Positions 13,682-19,380 of a stretch of DNA of 27,099 bases are shown here, piece after piece. The notes under the pieces are model-generated. The model saw nothing but the letters and a program-made list of their open reading frames with translations. It made no database searches and was not told the DNA's origin. The translations under genes and the position numbers were made by a program. How positions within the stretch are numbered: position 1 is the stretch's first letter; each line of letters starts with the position of its first letter. Source of the DNA: a virus. The DNA lies in IMG/VR virus record IMGVR_UViG_3300035698_009787, positions 1 to 27,099 of that record; one strand, written 5' to 3'.

Positions 13682-14575
13682 TTACTTATTCTCCCGCACG
13701 TAGATTACCAGAGGAGTTGGGCTGTTTTGCTCATCGTTATGACTCACCTTGAATACCTTACAGAAGCGCTCTTGGGTAGAATAATCCAAGTCGTTGTAAT
13801 GGATCCGTATTATGCTGCAGCCTCTAAGTTCCTTTTTTCTGGCTTGAACCTCTTCCAGCGCATTTGCTGTGTTCATAGCCTTAACCTGCGCATCAAACTC
13901 TGCTCTTGTAAAGGCTGCATATCTTCTTGCTCTGAACTCTTCTGCTCCTGCAAAGGCTGCATCTCTTCTTACTCTGAACTCTTCCCTCTCTTCTCTCTCT
14001 TCCAGCGTTACTATCTCAGCAATTCTGCGGTGTAGCAAGCGACAAAACATATTGAATCTATCAAGCCATAACTTTTCGCTTTCTGTACCTCTTTGCGTGA
14101 GGTAACTGTCAGTAATCGCTTTCAATGCTCTCCACTCAGTACAACATACTCCGTTAGGGCCTTGTAATGGGCAGATACAATTTGGTTGTGTGTTACCATA
14201 GTAATGACAGAATGAACAGTTTCTCTGACCTCCACCATACCTAAACCATTCATACGCATCTGCAGCTGTCTCAAACTGCACATCCCACTTCTTTTCTGCT
14301 TCATGTTTCACGCTTTGTGTTAACTCTTTCATGGTTTGTTTCTCCTCTTGTTTTGGTTGTTCATCAAGTATAACGAACTTTATCCCACTTGTAGTTACCA
14401 GCGCATGTATAGCTGGTTTACTGCTGAAGTCAATACCAAAAAAGCTGAGCTCTGCATTATCTTGTGCTTTCTTAAAGTGTTGATGAAGTAGTTCTTCTGT
14501 TGCTGTTATCCTCTCATTTTTAGCTGGTGTTCTGTACTTCGGATTATTGTAGTCAGGTGTATTTGGTATTGGCAT
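13682..14575 (-). CDS. Cys-rich CCTEWRA-motif protein with repeat-rich tail
   Basis: A 297-residue multi-part protein. Residues ~1-80 are an N-terminal segment with a beta-strand core (KPAIHALVTTSGIKFVILDE). At ~110-160 lies the Cys core CSFCHYY, CICPL, CCTEWRALKAI, matching the protein at 12723-13094. At ~185-235 there is a charged repeat (EEFRVRRDAAFAGA / EEFRARRYAAFTRA). The C-terminal ~50 residues are beta-rich. An internal ATG at 14332 (residue 82) has GAGGAG ahead of it, so a second, shorter product starting MKELTQSVKHEAEK is possible. Probably zinc-binding; function unknown. Confidence 0.6.
   Translation of the reverse strand: MPIPNTPDYNNPKYRTPAKNERITATEELLHQHFKKAQDNAELSFFGIDFSSKPAIHALVTTSGIKFVILDEQPKQEEKQTMKELTQSVKHEAEKKWDVQFETAADAYEWFRYGGGQRNCSFCHYYGNTQPNCICPLQGPNGVCCTEWRALKAITDSYLTQRGTESEKLWLDRFNMFCRLLHRRIAEIVTLEEREEREEFRVRRDAAFAGAEEFRARRYAAFTRAEFDAQVKAMNTANALEEVQARKKELRGCSIIRIHYNDLDYSTQERFCKVFKVSHNDEQNSPTPLVIYVRENK
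13902..13985 (-). repeat. Tandem 42-bp repeat inside a coding region
   Basis: Two adjacent copies (13902-13943 and 13944-13985) differ at a few positions and encode 14-residue units of the form EEFRxRRxAAFxxA in the protein at 13682-14575. A recent internal duplication is likely. Confidence 0.7.
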
Positions 14576-14589
14576 TAGTTCCTCTCTTG

Positions 14590-14808
14590 TTACTTAGTGA
14601 ATGTTTTTAGCGTCATCCGCACTGCCTTAGCTACCTCACCTCGCCAATGACTCATATTGTTGAGAACATATAGACACTGAACTCTCAACTCTTCTCCGGT
14701 CATGGTTATGCCTGCCTGTGCATAGTTGATGGCATAGTTCAGACTCTTCGCATGACGGTTGTCTACAATGGTTCGTAGAGCCTCACGGACGGTACTTTCA
14801 CTGGTCAT
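14590..14808 (-). CDS. Small hypothetical protein
   Basis: A 72-residue helical protein beginning MTSESTVREALRTIVDNRHA. The ATG with AAAGGAGAGTGTG before it was chosen; a longer reading would cross the small membrane gene that overlaps its start by 11 nt. No family recognised. Confidence 0.6.
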   Translation of the reverse strand: MTSESTVREALRTIVDNRHAKSLNYAINYAQAGITMTGEELRVQCLYVLNNMSHWRGEVAKAVRMTLKTFTK

Positions 14809-14908
14809 CACACTCTCCTTTATTATACTTCCGTTCACACTTACGAATGGTATCGAGGGCAGTCCATCCACCCCACACGAGACATAATAGTATTAAGATG
14901 TTTAGCAT
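14798..14908 (-). CDS. Very small membrane protein (36 aa)
   Basis: MLNILILLCLVWGGWTALDT is one short hydrophobic span followed by a charged tail with two cysteines (KCERKYNKGECDD). AAAAGGAAAGGCTAAC precedes the ATG and the 3' end overlaps the next gene by 11 nt. One of several tiny membrane peptides in this operon; function unknown. Confidence 0.6.
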   Translation of the reverse strand: MLNILILLCLVWGGWTALDTIRKCERKYNKGECDDQ

Positions 14909-14950
14909 GTTAGCCTTTCCTTTTATAATCCTACAGTTTGCATTACCTCA

Positions 14951-15175
14951 TCAGTTGGGGTCTTTCATCACTTCATCAAAGGCATTTAAGAAGGCTTTAA
15001 CACCATGTTTCCGAATCATACCTGAGACTTCAATGAAGAGTTCGCAACCTTCTTCTGCAAGTTTGTTTGCATCAAGAGTTCTTATTTCACTATCATCACC
15101 GGTTGAAATTTTTGCTTCTTTACATCCTTCTATTATACCTTTTGCAAGTTCTACATACTCATTTTTCTCTTTCAT
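14951..15175 (-). CDS. Small hypothetical protein, first after a strong promoter
   Basis: A 74-residue, acidic, helical protein (MKEKNEYVELAKGIIEGCKE...). It is the first of the main run of leftward genes behind the promoter at 15234-15262, with GAGGAAATAAACT before the ATG. First-position genes in phage early operons are often host-takeover factors; that is inference only. Confidence 0.65.
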   Translation of the reverse strand: MKEKNEYVELAKGIIEGCKEAKISTGDDSEIRTLDANKLAEEGCELFIEVSGMIRKHGVKAFLNAFDEVMKDPN

Positions 15176-15233
15176 AGTTTATTTCCTCACTGTTAAGAGT
15201 GTTAATGTTATCCTTTCTTAATACCACATATAC

Positions 15234-15262
15234 AATATAATACATTAAATATGTAATGTCAA
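15234..15262 (-). promoter_or_regulatory. Strong leftward promoter
   Basis: On the minus strand TTGACA - 17 bp - TATATT: a perfect -35 and a five-of-six -10 at ideal spacing, 59 nt upstream of the ATG at 15175. The spacer contains an inverted repeat TACAT-N5-ATGTA that could be an operator. It is the likely start of the long early operon. Confidence 0.75.
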
Positions 15263-15300
15263 GACAGTTCTCTCACACCATCGAAAAAGCACATTGTTGC

Positions 15301-15327
15301 ATCTGTGTTAAATTATTTATCGCAGAC
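15301..15327. promoter_or_regulatory. 27-bp palindrome, copy B (degenerate)
   Basis: ATCTGTGT-N11-TCGCAGAC, with the arms partly decayed relative to the other copies but the same spacing and the same right inner end (TTATTTA). It lies just upstream of the strong leftward promoter and just after the stop of the 37-aa gene. In the transcript it also forms CTGTGT/ACACAG. Confidence 0.5.
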
Positions 15328-15333
15328 ACAGGT

Positions 15334-15447
15334 TTACTTCTTCTTGGCCGCTGGTCTGTTTCCGATATAATAGCCAATCATAAGTACTATAAGTATACCT
15401 ACAACGACCGTTATGATAGTTCCTGCTACCATCCAATCATGTGGCAT
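15334..15447 (-). CDS. Very small membrane protein (37 aa)
   Basis: MPHDWMVAGTIITVVVGILI continues as a single transmembrane span and ends with a basic tail (NRPAAKKK), which predicts the C-terminus inside. GGGAG lies 5 nt before the ATG; an in-frame ATG four codons upstream lacks a site. A third small single-span peptide in this operon, after those at 14798 and 3536. Confidence 0.65.
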   Translation of the reverse strand: MPHDWMVAGTIITVVVGILIVLMIGYYIGNRPAAKKK

Positions 15448-15474
15448 AGTGTCTCCCATCTTAGTGTGAATTAA

Positions 15475-15491
15475 CATGAACTATGTTCATG
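15475..15491. repeat. 17-bp perfect palindrome
   Basis: CATGAAC-TAT-GTTCATG lies between the stop of the 29-aa gene and the start of the 37-aa gene. It could be a regulator site or a short transcript hairpin; no T-run follows. Confidence 0.5.
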
Positions 15492-15497
15492 CTTGCA

Positions 15498-15587
15498 TTA
15501 CTCAATAAGAGCATTCTGAGCATCATAGATACAGTTGCAATCATCCTCATTCATATGGAACTCTGATACTACTCTAATCTTAGGCAT
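15498..15587 (-). CDS. Very small acidic protein (29 aa)
   Basis: MPKIRVVSEFHMNEDDCNCI followed by YDAQNALIE. It has a strong AGGAGGAG site before the ATG. Palindrome copy C sits 30 bp upstream, between this gene and the AT-rich control core, so it may be under that operator. A CNC pair is present. Small size limits confidence. Confidence 0.5.
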   Translation of the reverse strand: MPKIRVVSEFHMNEDDCNCIYDAQNALIE

Positions 15588-15616
15588 GGCGCATCTCCTC
15601 CTATTGTAATGTAAGT

Positions 15617-15643
15617 GTCTGTGATAATTAATTTATCACAGGT
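15617..15643. promoter_or_regulatory. 27-bp palindrome, copy C
   Basis: GTCTGTGA-N11-TCACAGGT with a central TAATTAATTTA. Located just upstream of the 29-aa leftward gene and ~27 bp from the left arm of the 31-bp inverted repeat. Confidence 0.6.
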
Positions 15644-15669
15644 GAACCTCCGGCGAACGTCGGCGAGAG

Positions 15670-15700
15670 TCTATATACATAGGTCTATGTATCTATTACC
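15670..15700 (+). repeat. 31-bp inverted repeat, left arm
   Basis: Starts TCTATATACATAGG and ends ATCTATTACC. It contains the 18-bp palindrome ATACATAG-GT-CTATGTAT. It matches the reverse complement of 15891-15921 except at one base. Confidence 0.8.
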
Positions 15701-15890
15701 TCCGCCGTCAGGTAAAAATTGAAAATATTTGTTCTTAGTTCATAATATTAAATAATTATTATATATAAATAAACTAAGAACTAAACCTCCTTTTCTTTTT
15801 AACTAGTTAAATAAAAGTTTTACTAGTTAAAATTAATTAACTATACATTTCAATATCATAATATAAAATGTCAATTATCGAGGACTCATG

Positions 15891-15921
15891 GGTAATAGAT
15901 TCATAGACCTATGTATATAGA
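15891..15921 (-). repeat. 31-bp inverted repeat, right arm
   Basis: Reverse complement of the left arm at 15670-15700 with a single mismatch (A for T after CTATG). It also contains the self-complementary core CATAG-AC-CTATG. Confidence 0.8.
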
Positions 15922-15978
15922 TCTGTGCCATCACTCGCCGTCAACTTCCAGCAAAAGTTATCGAGTTCCTCGTAAGGT

Positions 15979-16143
15979 TTACCCCTTTCTATTTTTAATT
16001 CTATCAGTGCATATCTCTATAAGTATACGCAACTGTTCTTCTGTTAAAGATTCTGGAAATGCATTTTGAATACCTGTCAAAAGCATTTGTGTCCAATTAC
16101 CACCACAAGTAGTACAGTGGTCTAAAAATTCTTTTCTCTTAAT
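15979..16143 (-). CDS. Conserved small Cys protein with apparent ATT start
   Basis: A 54-codon open frame: initiator then KRKEFLDHCTTCGGNWTQM, followed by LLTGIQNAFPESLTEEQLRI. The motif FLDHCttCGGNW..MLLtGI is one I recognise from small phage proteins, normally beginning M-K-x-x-E-F-L. Here the position of that Met is an ATT codon (16141-16143). A TGA lies nine codons before it and no ATG, GTG or TTG lies between. Either ATT is used, as in infC genes, or the start has mutated. No good ribosome binding site is seen. The gene follows 16178-16600 by 34 nt. Confidence 0.5.
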   Translation of the reverse strand: MKRKEFLDHCTTCGGNWTQMLLTGIQNAFPESLTEEQLRILIEICTDRIKNRKG

Positions 16144-16177
16144 GGTGTAAGGTTGGGTTCCGAATCACTCGTAAGAT

Positions 16178-16600
16178 TTACTCCTGTTCGAGTTTCAATT
16201 TACCTTCTGCGTGCAGTCTATTAATTTCATTTAACTGCTCGTCTGTCAACCTAGAGATTAAATCTTCTGGTTTTGCGTCTTTCAGGTCTTCTTTCACAAC
16301 TCTCGTTGATGCCTGCCGACCGATAAGGTCTTTCACGTTGACTGTTATTCCTTTCTCACCCAACTCAAGACATTCTTTCAAGAAGACTGTATCTTTTTTT
16401 CTTAGTCTAATTGCAATCTTGCGAACGGCTTCTTGCTGTGCGAGTGTAATCAGTTCGTCTGTTGTAATATCACTATAATCATAATGAAGAATAACATAAC
16501 CCTCGGCTTGACCTGATTTCGTGTTGACAGTTATAACCTTACCTGTCGATTTTACTTGCACATCTTCAGGTTTCACGTCTACTGTTTTCTTATCACTCAT
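16178..16600 (-). CDS. Hypothetical protein, first gene behind a divergent promoter
   Basis: A 140-residue soluble protein beginning MSDKKTVDVKPEDVQVKSTG. A beta-rich first half (KVITVNTKSGQAEGYVILHY) is followed by helices (ELITLAQQEAVRKIAIRLRK) and a helical end (RLTDEQLNEINRLHAEGKLK). Some overlap in style with phage regulators, but there is no clear DNA-binding motif. It is the first gene after the promoter at 16721-16749, with a ~115-nt leader. Function unknown. Confidence 0.65.
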   Translation of the reverse strand: MSDKKTVDVKPEDVQVKSTGKVITVNTKSGQAEGYVILHYDYSDITTDELITLAQQEAVRKIAIRLRKKDTVFLKECLELGEKGITVNVKDLIGRQASTRVVKEDLKDAKPEDLISRLTDEQLNEINRLHAEGKLKLEQE

Positions 16601-16720
16601 AATATACCTACTCTCACCTTAAAATGGTTTGAATTAATGGTTTATGAATGACTCGAAACCCTTAATACTCCGTTATTGAATTGTAAAAAGAACATTTGAA
16701 TCCTAGCACATCTTAACCCT

Positions 16721-16749
16721 AGTATAACACATTGTGATCTGTCTGTCAA
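16721..16749 (-). promoter_or_regulatory. Strong leftward promoter of a divergent pair
   Basis: On the minus strand TTGACA - 17 bp - TATACT, both hexamers near consensus. It drives the gene at 16178-16600. The -35 is 35 bp from the -35 of a plus-strand promoter. Confidence 0.75.
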
Positions 16750-16784
16750 GAGAAATATTTTTCTAGTTGCATATTCATTTCATA

Positions 16785-16813
16785 TTGACATGTTATATAC
16801 TAGCAAATATCAT
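16785..16813 (+). promoter_or_regulatory. Rightward promoter of a divergent pair
   Basis: TTGACA - 17 bp - TATCAT, five of six at -10. No protein gene follows closely, so the transcript would run through ~600 nt of leader to the late operon or make an untranslated RNA. A GTAACATGTTAC palindrome (16835-16846) lies near the expected start of the RNA. Confidence 0.6.
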
Positions 16814-16940
16814 TCCAAAAAGAGGTGATTCAACGTAACATGTTACAGGAGAACAACATACAGATCATTGTGTTACTCCTCTATTGTAATGTACTCTAGG
16901 TATGTTTGTGTCAATATAGGACAAAGTGTCCCAGATTGAA

Positions 16941-17000
16941 ACATAAGTGAACATAAGCGAGCGTAACGTATGTGCAGGTGAATACATACACGTAACATTA
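16941..17000 (+). repeat. Periodic ACATAAGTGA-like repeats
   Basis: Decamers ACATAAGTGA, ACATAAGCGA, GCGTAACGTA run in tandem at 16941-16970 and decay into further 5-nt GTAA/GTGA-like units up to the CGTAAC near 17000. Similar in style to the array at 11135-11311, but on the opposite strand. Confidence 0.5.
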
Positions 17001-17275
17001 GAATATACAGAGTATGAGTGTAAGTGAACATCCGTTCATACCTATCACTGGTGCATAAACTCCTAGATGAACACGTACCCACGCTCACCCGCACTCGCAC
17101 CCACCCGTGTACGCAAGCGCACACGTACGCATGAGAGCAGACACCCGCCCTAGGGGAAACGCTAGACGTCTTATATAGCGGTACACCCCAATCCAAATTT
17201 TCTGAGAATTTCAACCTCGCCATGTGGCTACGCCGTCACCGCTCAGATGTGGATGCACTGCTTAGATGTGGGTAC

Positions 17276-17302
17276 ATCTGTGAAAAATAATTTATCACAG
17301 AC
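17276..17302. promoter_or_regulatory. 27-bp palindrome, copy D
   Basis: ATCTGTGA-N11-TCACAGAC, 57 bp upstream of the -35 of the late rightward promoter. Same design as the copies at 7998, 15301 and 15617. Confidence 0.6.
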
Positions 17303-17358
17303 GGACGCTGCAGACGCTCAGAGTGGCCACAGCGGCGAAAGATAATCCAAAAATAGTC

Positions 17359-17387
17359 TTGTGGCGAGTGCGTGTATGTATTATATT
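17359..17387 (+). promoter_or_regulatory. Late-operon promoter candidate
   Basis: TTGTGG - 17 bp - TATATT, with a good -10 and a weak -35, placed 28 bp before the ATG of the TerS-like gene. A weak -35 would fit a promoter that needs an activator. Confidence 0.5.
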
Positions 17388-17415
17388 GTATATATACAGG
17401 TTAAGGAGACTAGCA

Positions 17416-17958
17416 ATGAAAGGTGTTCCAGAGGACAGAAAGTACCAGATACAAGCGGTGCGCAACCGTCACCATGAGATTGTGCGCCTCGTTGTGTTGG
17501 GCTGGGACAATAAGAGAATCGCTAAGCAGCTCGGTATCGGCGCACAGAATGTTTCAGATGTAAAGAACAGTCCGCTTGGTGCCCGTAGCATTATGATACT
17601 CCAAGCGAGACGTGATGCCAATACAGTTTCTTTAGCGAAGATGCTGGAGAATGATGTTCCTAAAAACTTCGACCTCATTATGCAAGTTCGTGATGGGAGT
17701 ATAAAGTCAGACTCTGATCTATACATACCAATTCAACTCCGTATGTTAGCAGCAACCAAACTACTCGACAGAGAAGGTTACGGGCCTACTAAGAGCGTAA
17801 CCGGCAAGTTCGTACATGCTTTCCTCACCGGTGACGATATAGAAGATATTAAAAAGAGAGCTGATGTAGCCAGTGCTAATGCAAGTCAACAGGCTCGCAT
17901 TGATGGACTGGAAGTGGCAGAAGCTGAAGTTATTAAACAGGAGCGGGTGCCCGCTTAA
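17416..17958 (+). CDS. Putative terminase small subunit (HTH protein)
   Basis: A 180-residue protein. Residues ~15-50 form a helix-turn-helix (HHEIVRLVVLGWDNKRIAKQ, LGIGAQNVSDVKNS), followed by a long helical region and IQLRMLAATKLLDREGYGP at ~96-116. This arrangement (HTH, SplG.....l...RD....., helical hairpin, lkAa..iLdRaGyGp) is shared by TerS-like phage proteins that select DNA for packaging. As the first late gene it could also be a DNA-binding regulator. The ATG at 17416 follows AAGGAGACTAGCA; a GTG 31 codons earlier would overlap the promoter and was rejected. Confidence 0.65.
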   Translation: MKGVPEDRKYQIQAVRNRHHEIVRLVVLGWDNKRIAKQLGIGAQNVSDVKNSPLGARSIMILQARRDANTVSLAKMLENDVPKNFDLIMQVRDGSIKSDSDLYIPIQLRMLAATKLLDREGYGPTKSVTGKFVHAFLTGDDIEDIKKRADVASANASQQARIDGLEVAEAEVIKQERVPA

Positions 17959-17967
17959 GGAGGCAAG

Positions 17968-18420
17968 ATGAAGTTCTTGAAACGACAATGGCTTAGTTGT
18001 TTGATCCTAGCCGTAGTTAGTATTGGAATGTATGGAGCATTGCAAGCGGCCACTATAAACATTACCGGCAGCACTATGAATGGTCGGACGTGTTATGCTG
18101 ATAGCTTGACAGCAGTTGGCGACTTTGATACACTTGAGCTAGTAAGTTTCTCCGGTACGCTTGAAACTATACAAGAGGTTACATTTCAAATTACTGTTAC
18201 AAATATTAATACAAGTGTAGATGTTCGAGGTGAAGGCTCTCTTGATGGTGTTAACTGGTGGAATCTTGATGATACTGGTAGCGATACACAATACCTAACT
18301 GACGATACAAGCGCTATTAGATATTATGGTTTAGCTAGCGTAGTGTATATTCGACTGGTGTGGACAGCTGAAGCTGGCGGCACTGATGCTATTATAGCGG
18401 TAATAGTAAAGGCAGGTTAA
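17968..18420 (+). CDS. Exported beta-sheet protein with Sec signal peptide
   Basis: A 150-residue protein. Residues 1-27 are a classical signal peptide: basic MKFLKRQW, a hydrophobic core LSCLILAVVSIGMYG, and an ALQAA cleavage-like end. The mature part is Thr/Asp-rich beta structure (FQITVTNINTSVDVRGEGSL, DGVNWWNLDD). No Cys after the signal, so it is not a lipoprotein. TAAGGAGG precedes the ATG. It is the first of three consecutive signal-peptide proteins in the late operon. Likely periplasmic, surface or virion-associated; no family recognised. Confidence 0.65.
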   Translation: MKFLKRQWLSCLILAVVSIGMYGALQAATINITGSTMNGRTCYADSLTAVGDFDTLELVSFSGTLETIQEVTFQITVTNINTSVDVRGEGSLDGVNWWNLDDTGSDTQYLTDDTSAIRYYGLASVVYIRLVWTAEAGGTDAIIAVIVKAG

Positions 18421-18421
18421 C

Positions 18422-19360
18422 ATGAAGAAAATTATATTTGCTATAACCGTTCTTCTTCTCGCTGCAGCTTTAGTCTACAGTGATGGTGAGGTAAAGCATC
18501 TTGGTGGCACAGTAACAGGCAACGACACTATTGACAGCACTAACGTAATCATTCATAGTCTTGCTAAGAGTGATATTGAAGTTTTTGCTACTGCTCTATG
18601 GGACAGTGCCGGTGCTATTACTGCACGAGATACTGTTCTTATCAACACTCTATTGAATTATGCGGGTGCAGACTCTATCCTAAGTAACCTCCTTATGAAC
18701 TATGTTGCTGCAGATTCTATTATTAGAAACTTTCTTACCTTAGCTGTTGCTATAGATACTACTCTTATGAACGATGTACGAATAGCAATGGAAGCTGATA
18801 CTAGTGCTGTTAACACTGCCGTCCTATATACTCTTGCTGATGCTCATCCAGACTTTGATCAGTTGGCTGTAGCTGGCGGTGATATAGGTAATTACATTAA
18901 GGTGAATGATGGGACTAATGTTTTAGAGTGGATAACGCCAGGCAACCTCCTAACCGACATTAGCGGTGCTGCTTCTGGTGCTAACAGTGACATTACTTCT
19001 TTGGCTTCAATTGACAGTGTAGTTACTGATGGCATCGTTGCAGGAAAGTGTAGAGTCTACCTTGATATTGATGCTGACCGGCAAATTAGTGCAGCTGAGA
19101 CTGGTTCACTCTTCCTTGCCCATAATATAGGTACAAAGAGGACTTACACATTACCAGCTGCTGCTATTGGTCTAGAATTCTACTTCTCCGTAGATGATGC
19201 TGATAGTCTTCTACTTGAGGGTGCTGGCGCTAATGGTATTAAAGACCGCACAAACGCTTATGCAACTTTCTCAGCAGTTAATGCAACTATACATCTTATT
19301 GCCTACAATGCTACGACTTGGCTAGTACAGTCACAAACAGGTACTTGGACGCCCTATTAA
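18422..19360 (+). CDS. Signal-peptide tail-fibre-like protein
   Basis: A 312-residue protein. Signal peptide MKKIIFAITVLLLAAALVYS, then DGEVKHLGG, a start shared with the next gene. The middle is helical with Asp/Ser repeats (INTLLNYAGADSIL, LLMNYVAADSII). SGAASGANSDITSLASIDSV is typical of phage tail fibres, and the C-terminus (TYTLPAAAIGLEFYFSVDDA ... TWLVQSQTGTW) resembles a beta-structured fibre tip. A fibre with an export signal is unusual, since virion parts normally assemble in the cytoplasm. Start ATG after AGGCAGGTTAAC. Confidence 0.65.
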   Translation: MKKIIFAITVLLLAAALVYSDGEVKHLGGTVTGNDTIDSTNVIIHSLAKSDIEVFATALWDSAGAITARDTVLINTLLNYAGADSILSNLLMNYVAADSIIRNFLTLAVAIDTTLMNDVRIAMEADTSAVNTAVLYTLADAHPDFDQLAVAGGDIGNYIKVNDGTNVLEWITPGNLLTDISGAASGANSDITSLASIDSVVTDGIVAGKCRVYLDIDADRQISAAETGSLFLAHNIGTKRTYTLPAAAIGLEFYFSVDDADSLLLEGAGANGIKDRTNAYATFSAVNATIHLIAYNATTWLVQSQTGTWTPY

Positions 19361-19380
19361 ATAGCTTTGGAGCTGAATAA

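Larger units (their letters stand above)
15644..15978. other. AT-rich control core with nested inverted repeats; no gene
   Basis: No convincing gene in ~335 bp. A 31-bp inverted repeat (15670-15700 and 15891-15921, 30 of 31 matching) encloses 190 bp of very AT-rich DNA. Inside lie GTTCTTAGTT/AACTAAGAAC (15731-15740 with 15772-15781), the 12-bp palindrome TTAACTAGTTAA and a second ACTAGTTAAA copy. Just outside the 31-bp arms are CGGCGAG (15661-15667) and its complement CTCGCCG (15934-15940). Consistent with an origin, an operator complex or an invertible element. Confidence 0.6.
16814..17358. other. Gene-free control region with periodic repeats
   Basis: No believable gene in ~545 bp. It holds a 12-bp palindrome GTAACATGTTAC (16835-16846), a 5/10-nt periodic block (16941-17000), a GC-rich NNNCAC hexamer block (17077-17100), alternating purine-pyrimidine runs such as CACACGTACGCATG, two GCTYAGATGTGG direct repeats (17241-17252 and 17260-17271) and palindrome copy D. 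A 116-codon leftward frame here lacks a ribosome binding site and is made of the repeats. Confidence 0.6.

Noticed and set aside
15179-15226. 15-codon frame starting ATT behind AAAGGATAAC
   Set aside because: Too short to judge, non-standard start, and it overlaps the leader of the gene at 15175.
16840-16899. 19-residue leader peptide MLQENNIQIIVLLLYCNVL after the rightward promoter
   Set aside because: The only GAGG is too far (about 14 nt) from the ATG, and the ATG lies inside a palindrome; not enough support.
16873-17223. 116-codon leftward open frame in the control region
   Set aside because: No ribosome binding site, a translation made of low-complexity repeats (VCACVHGWVRVRVSV), and it spans palindromic and periodic DNA. 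It is better explained as a by-product of the repeats.
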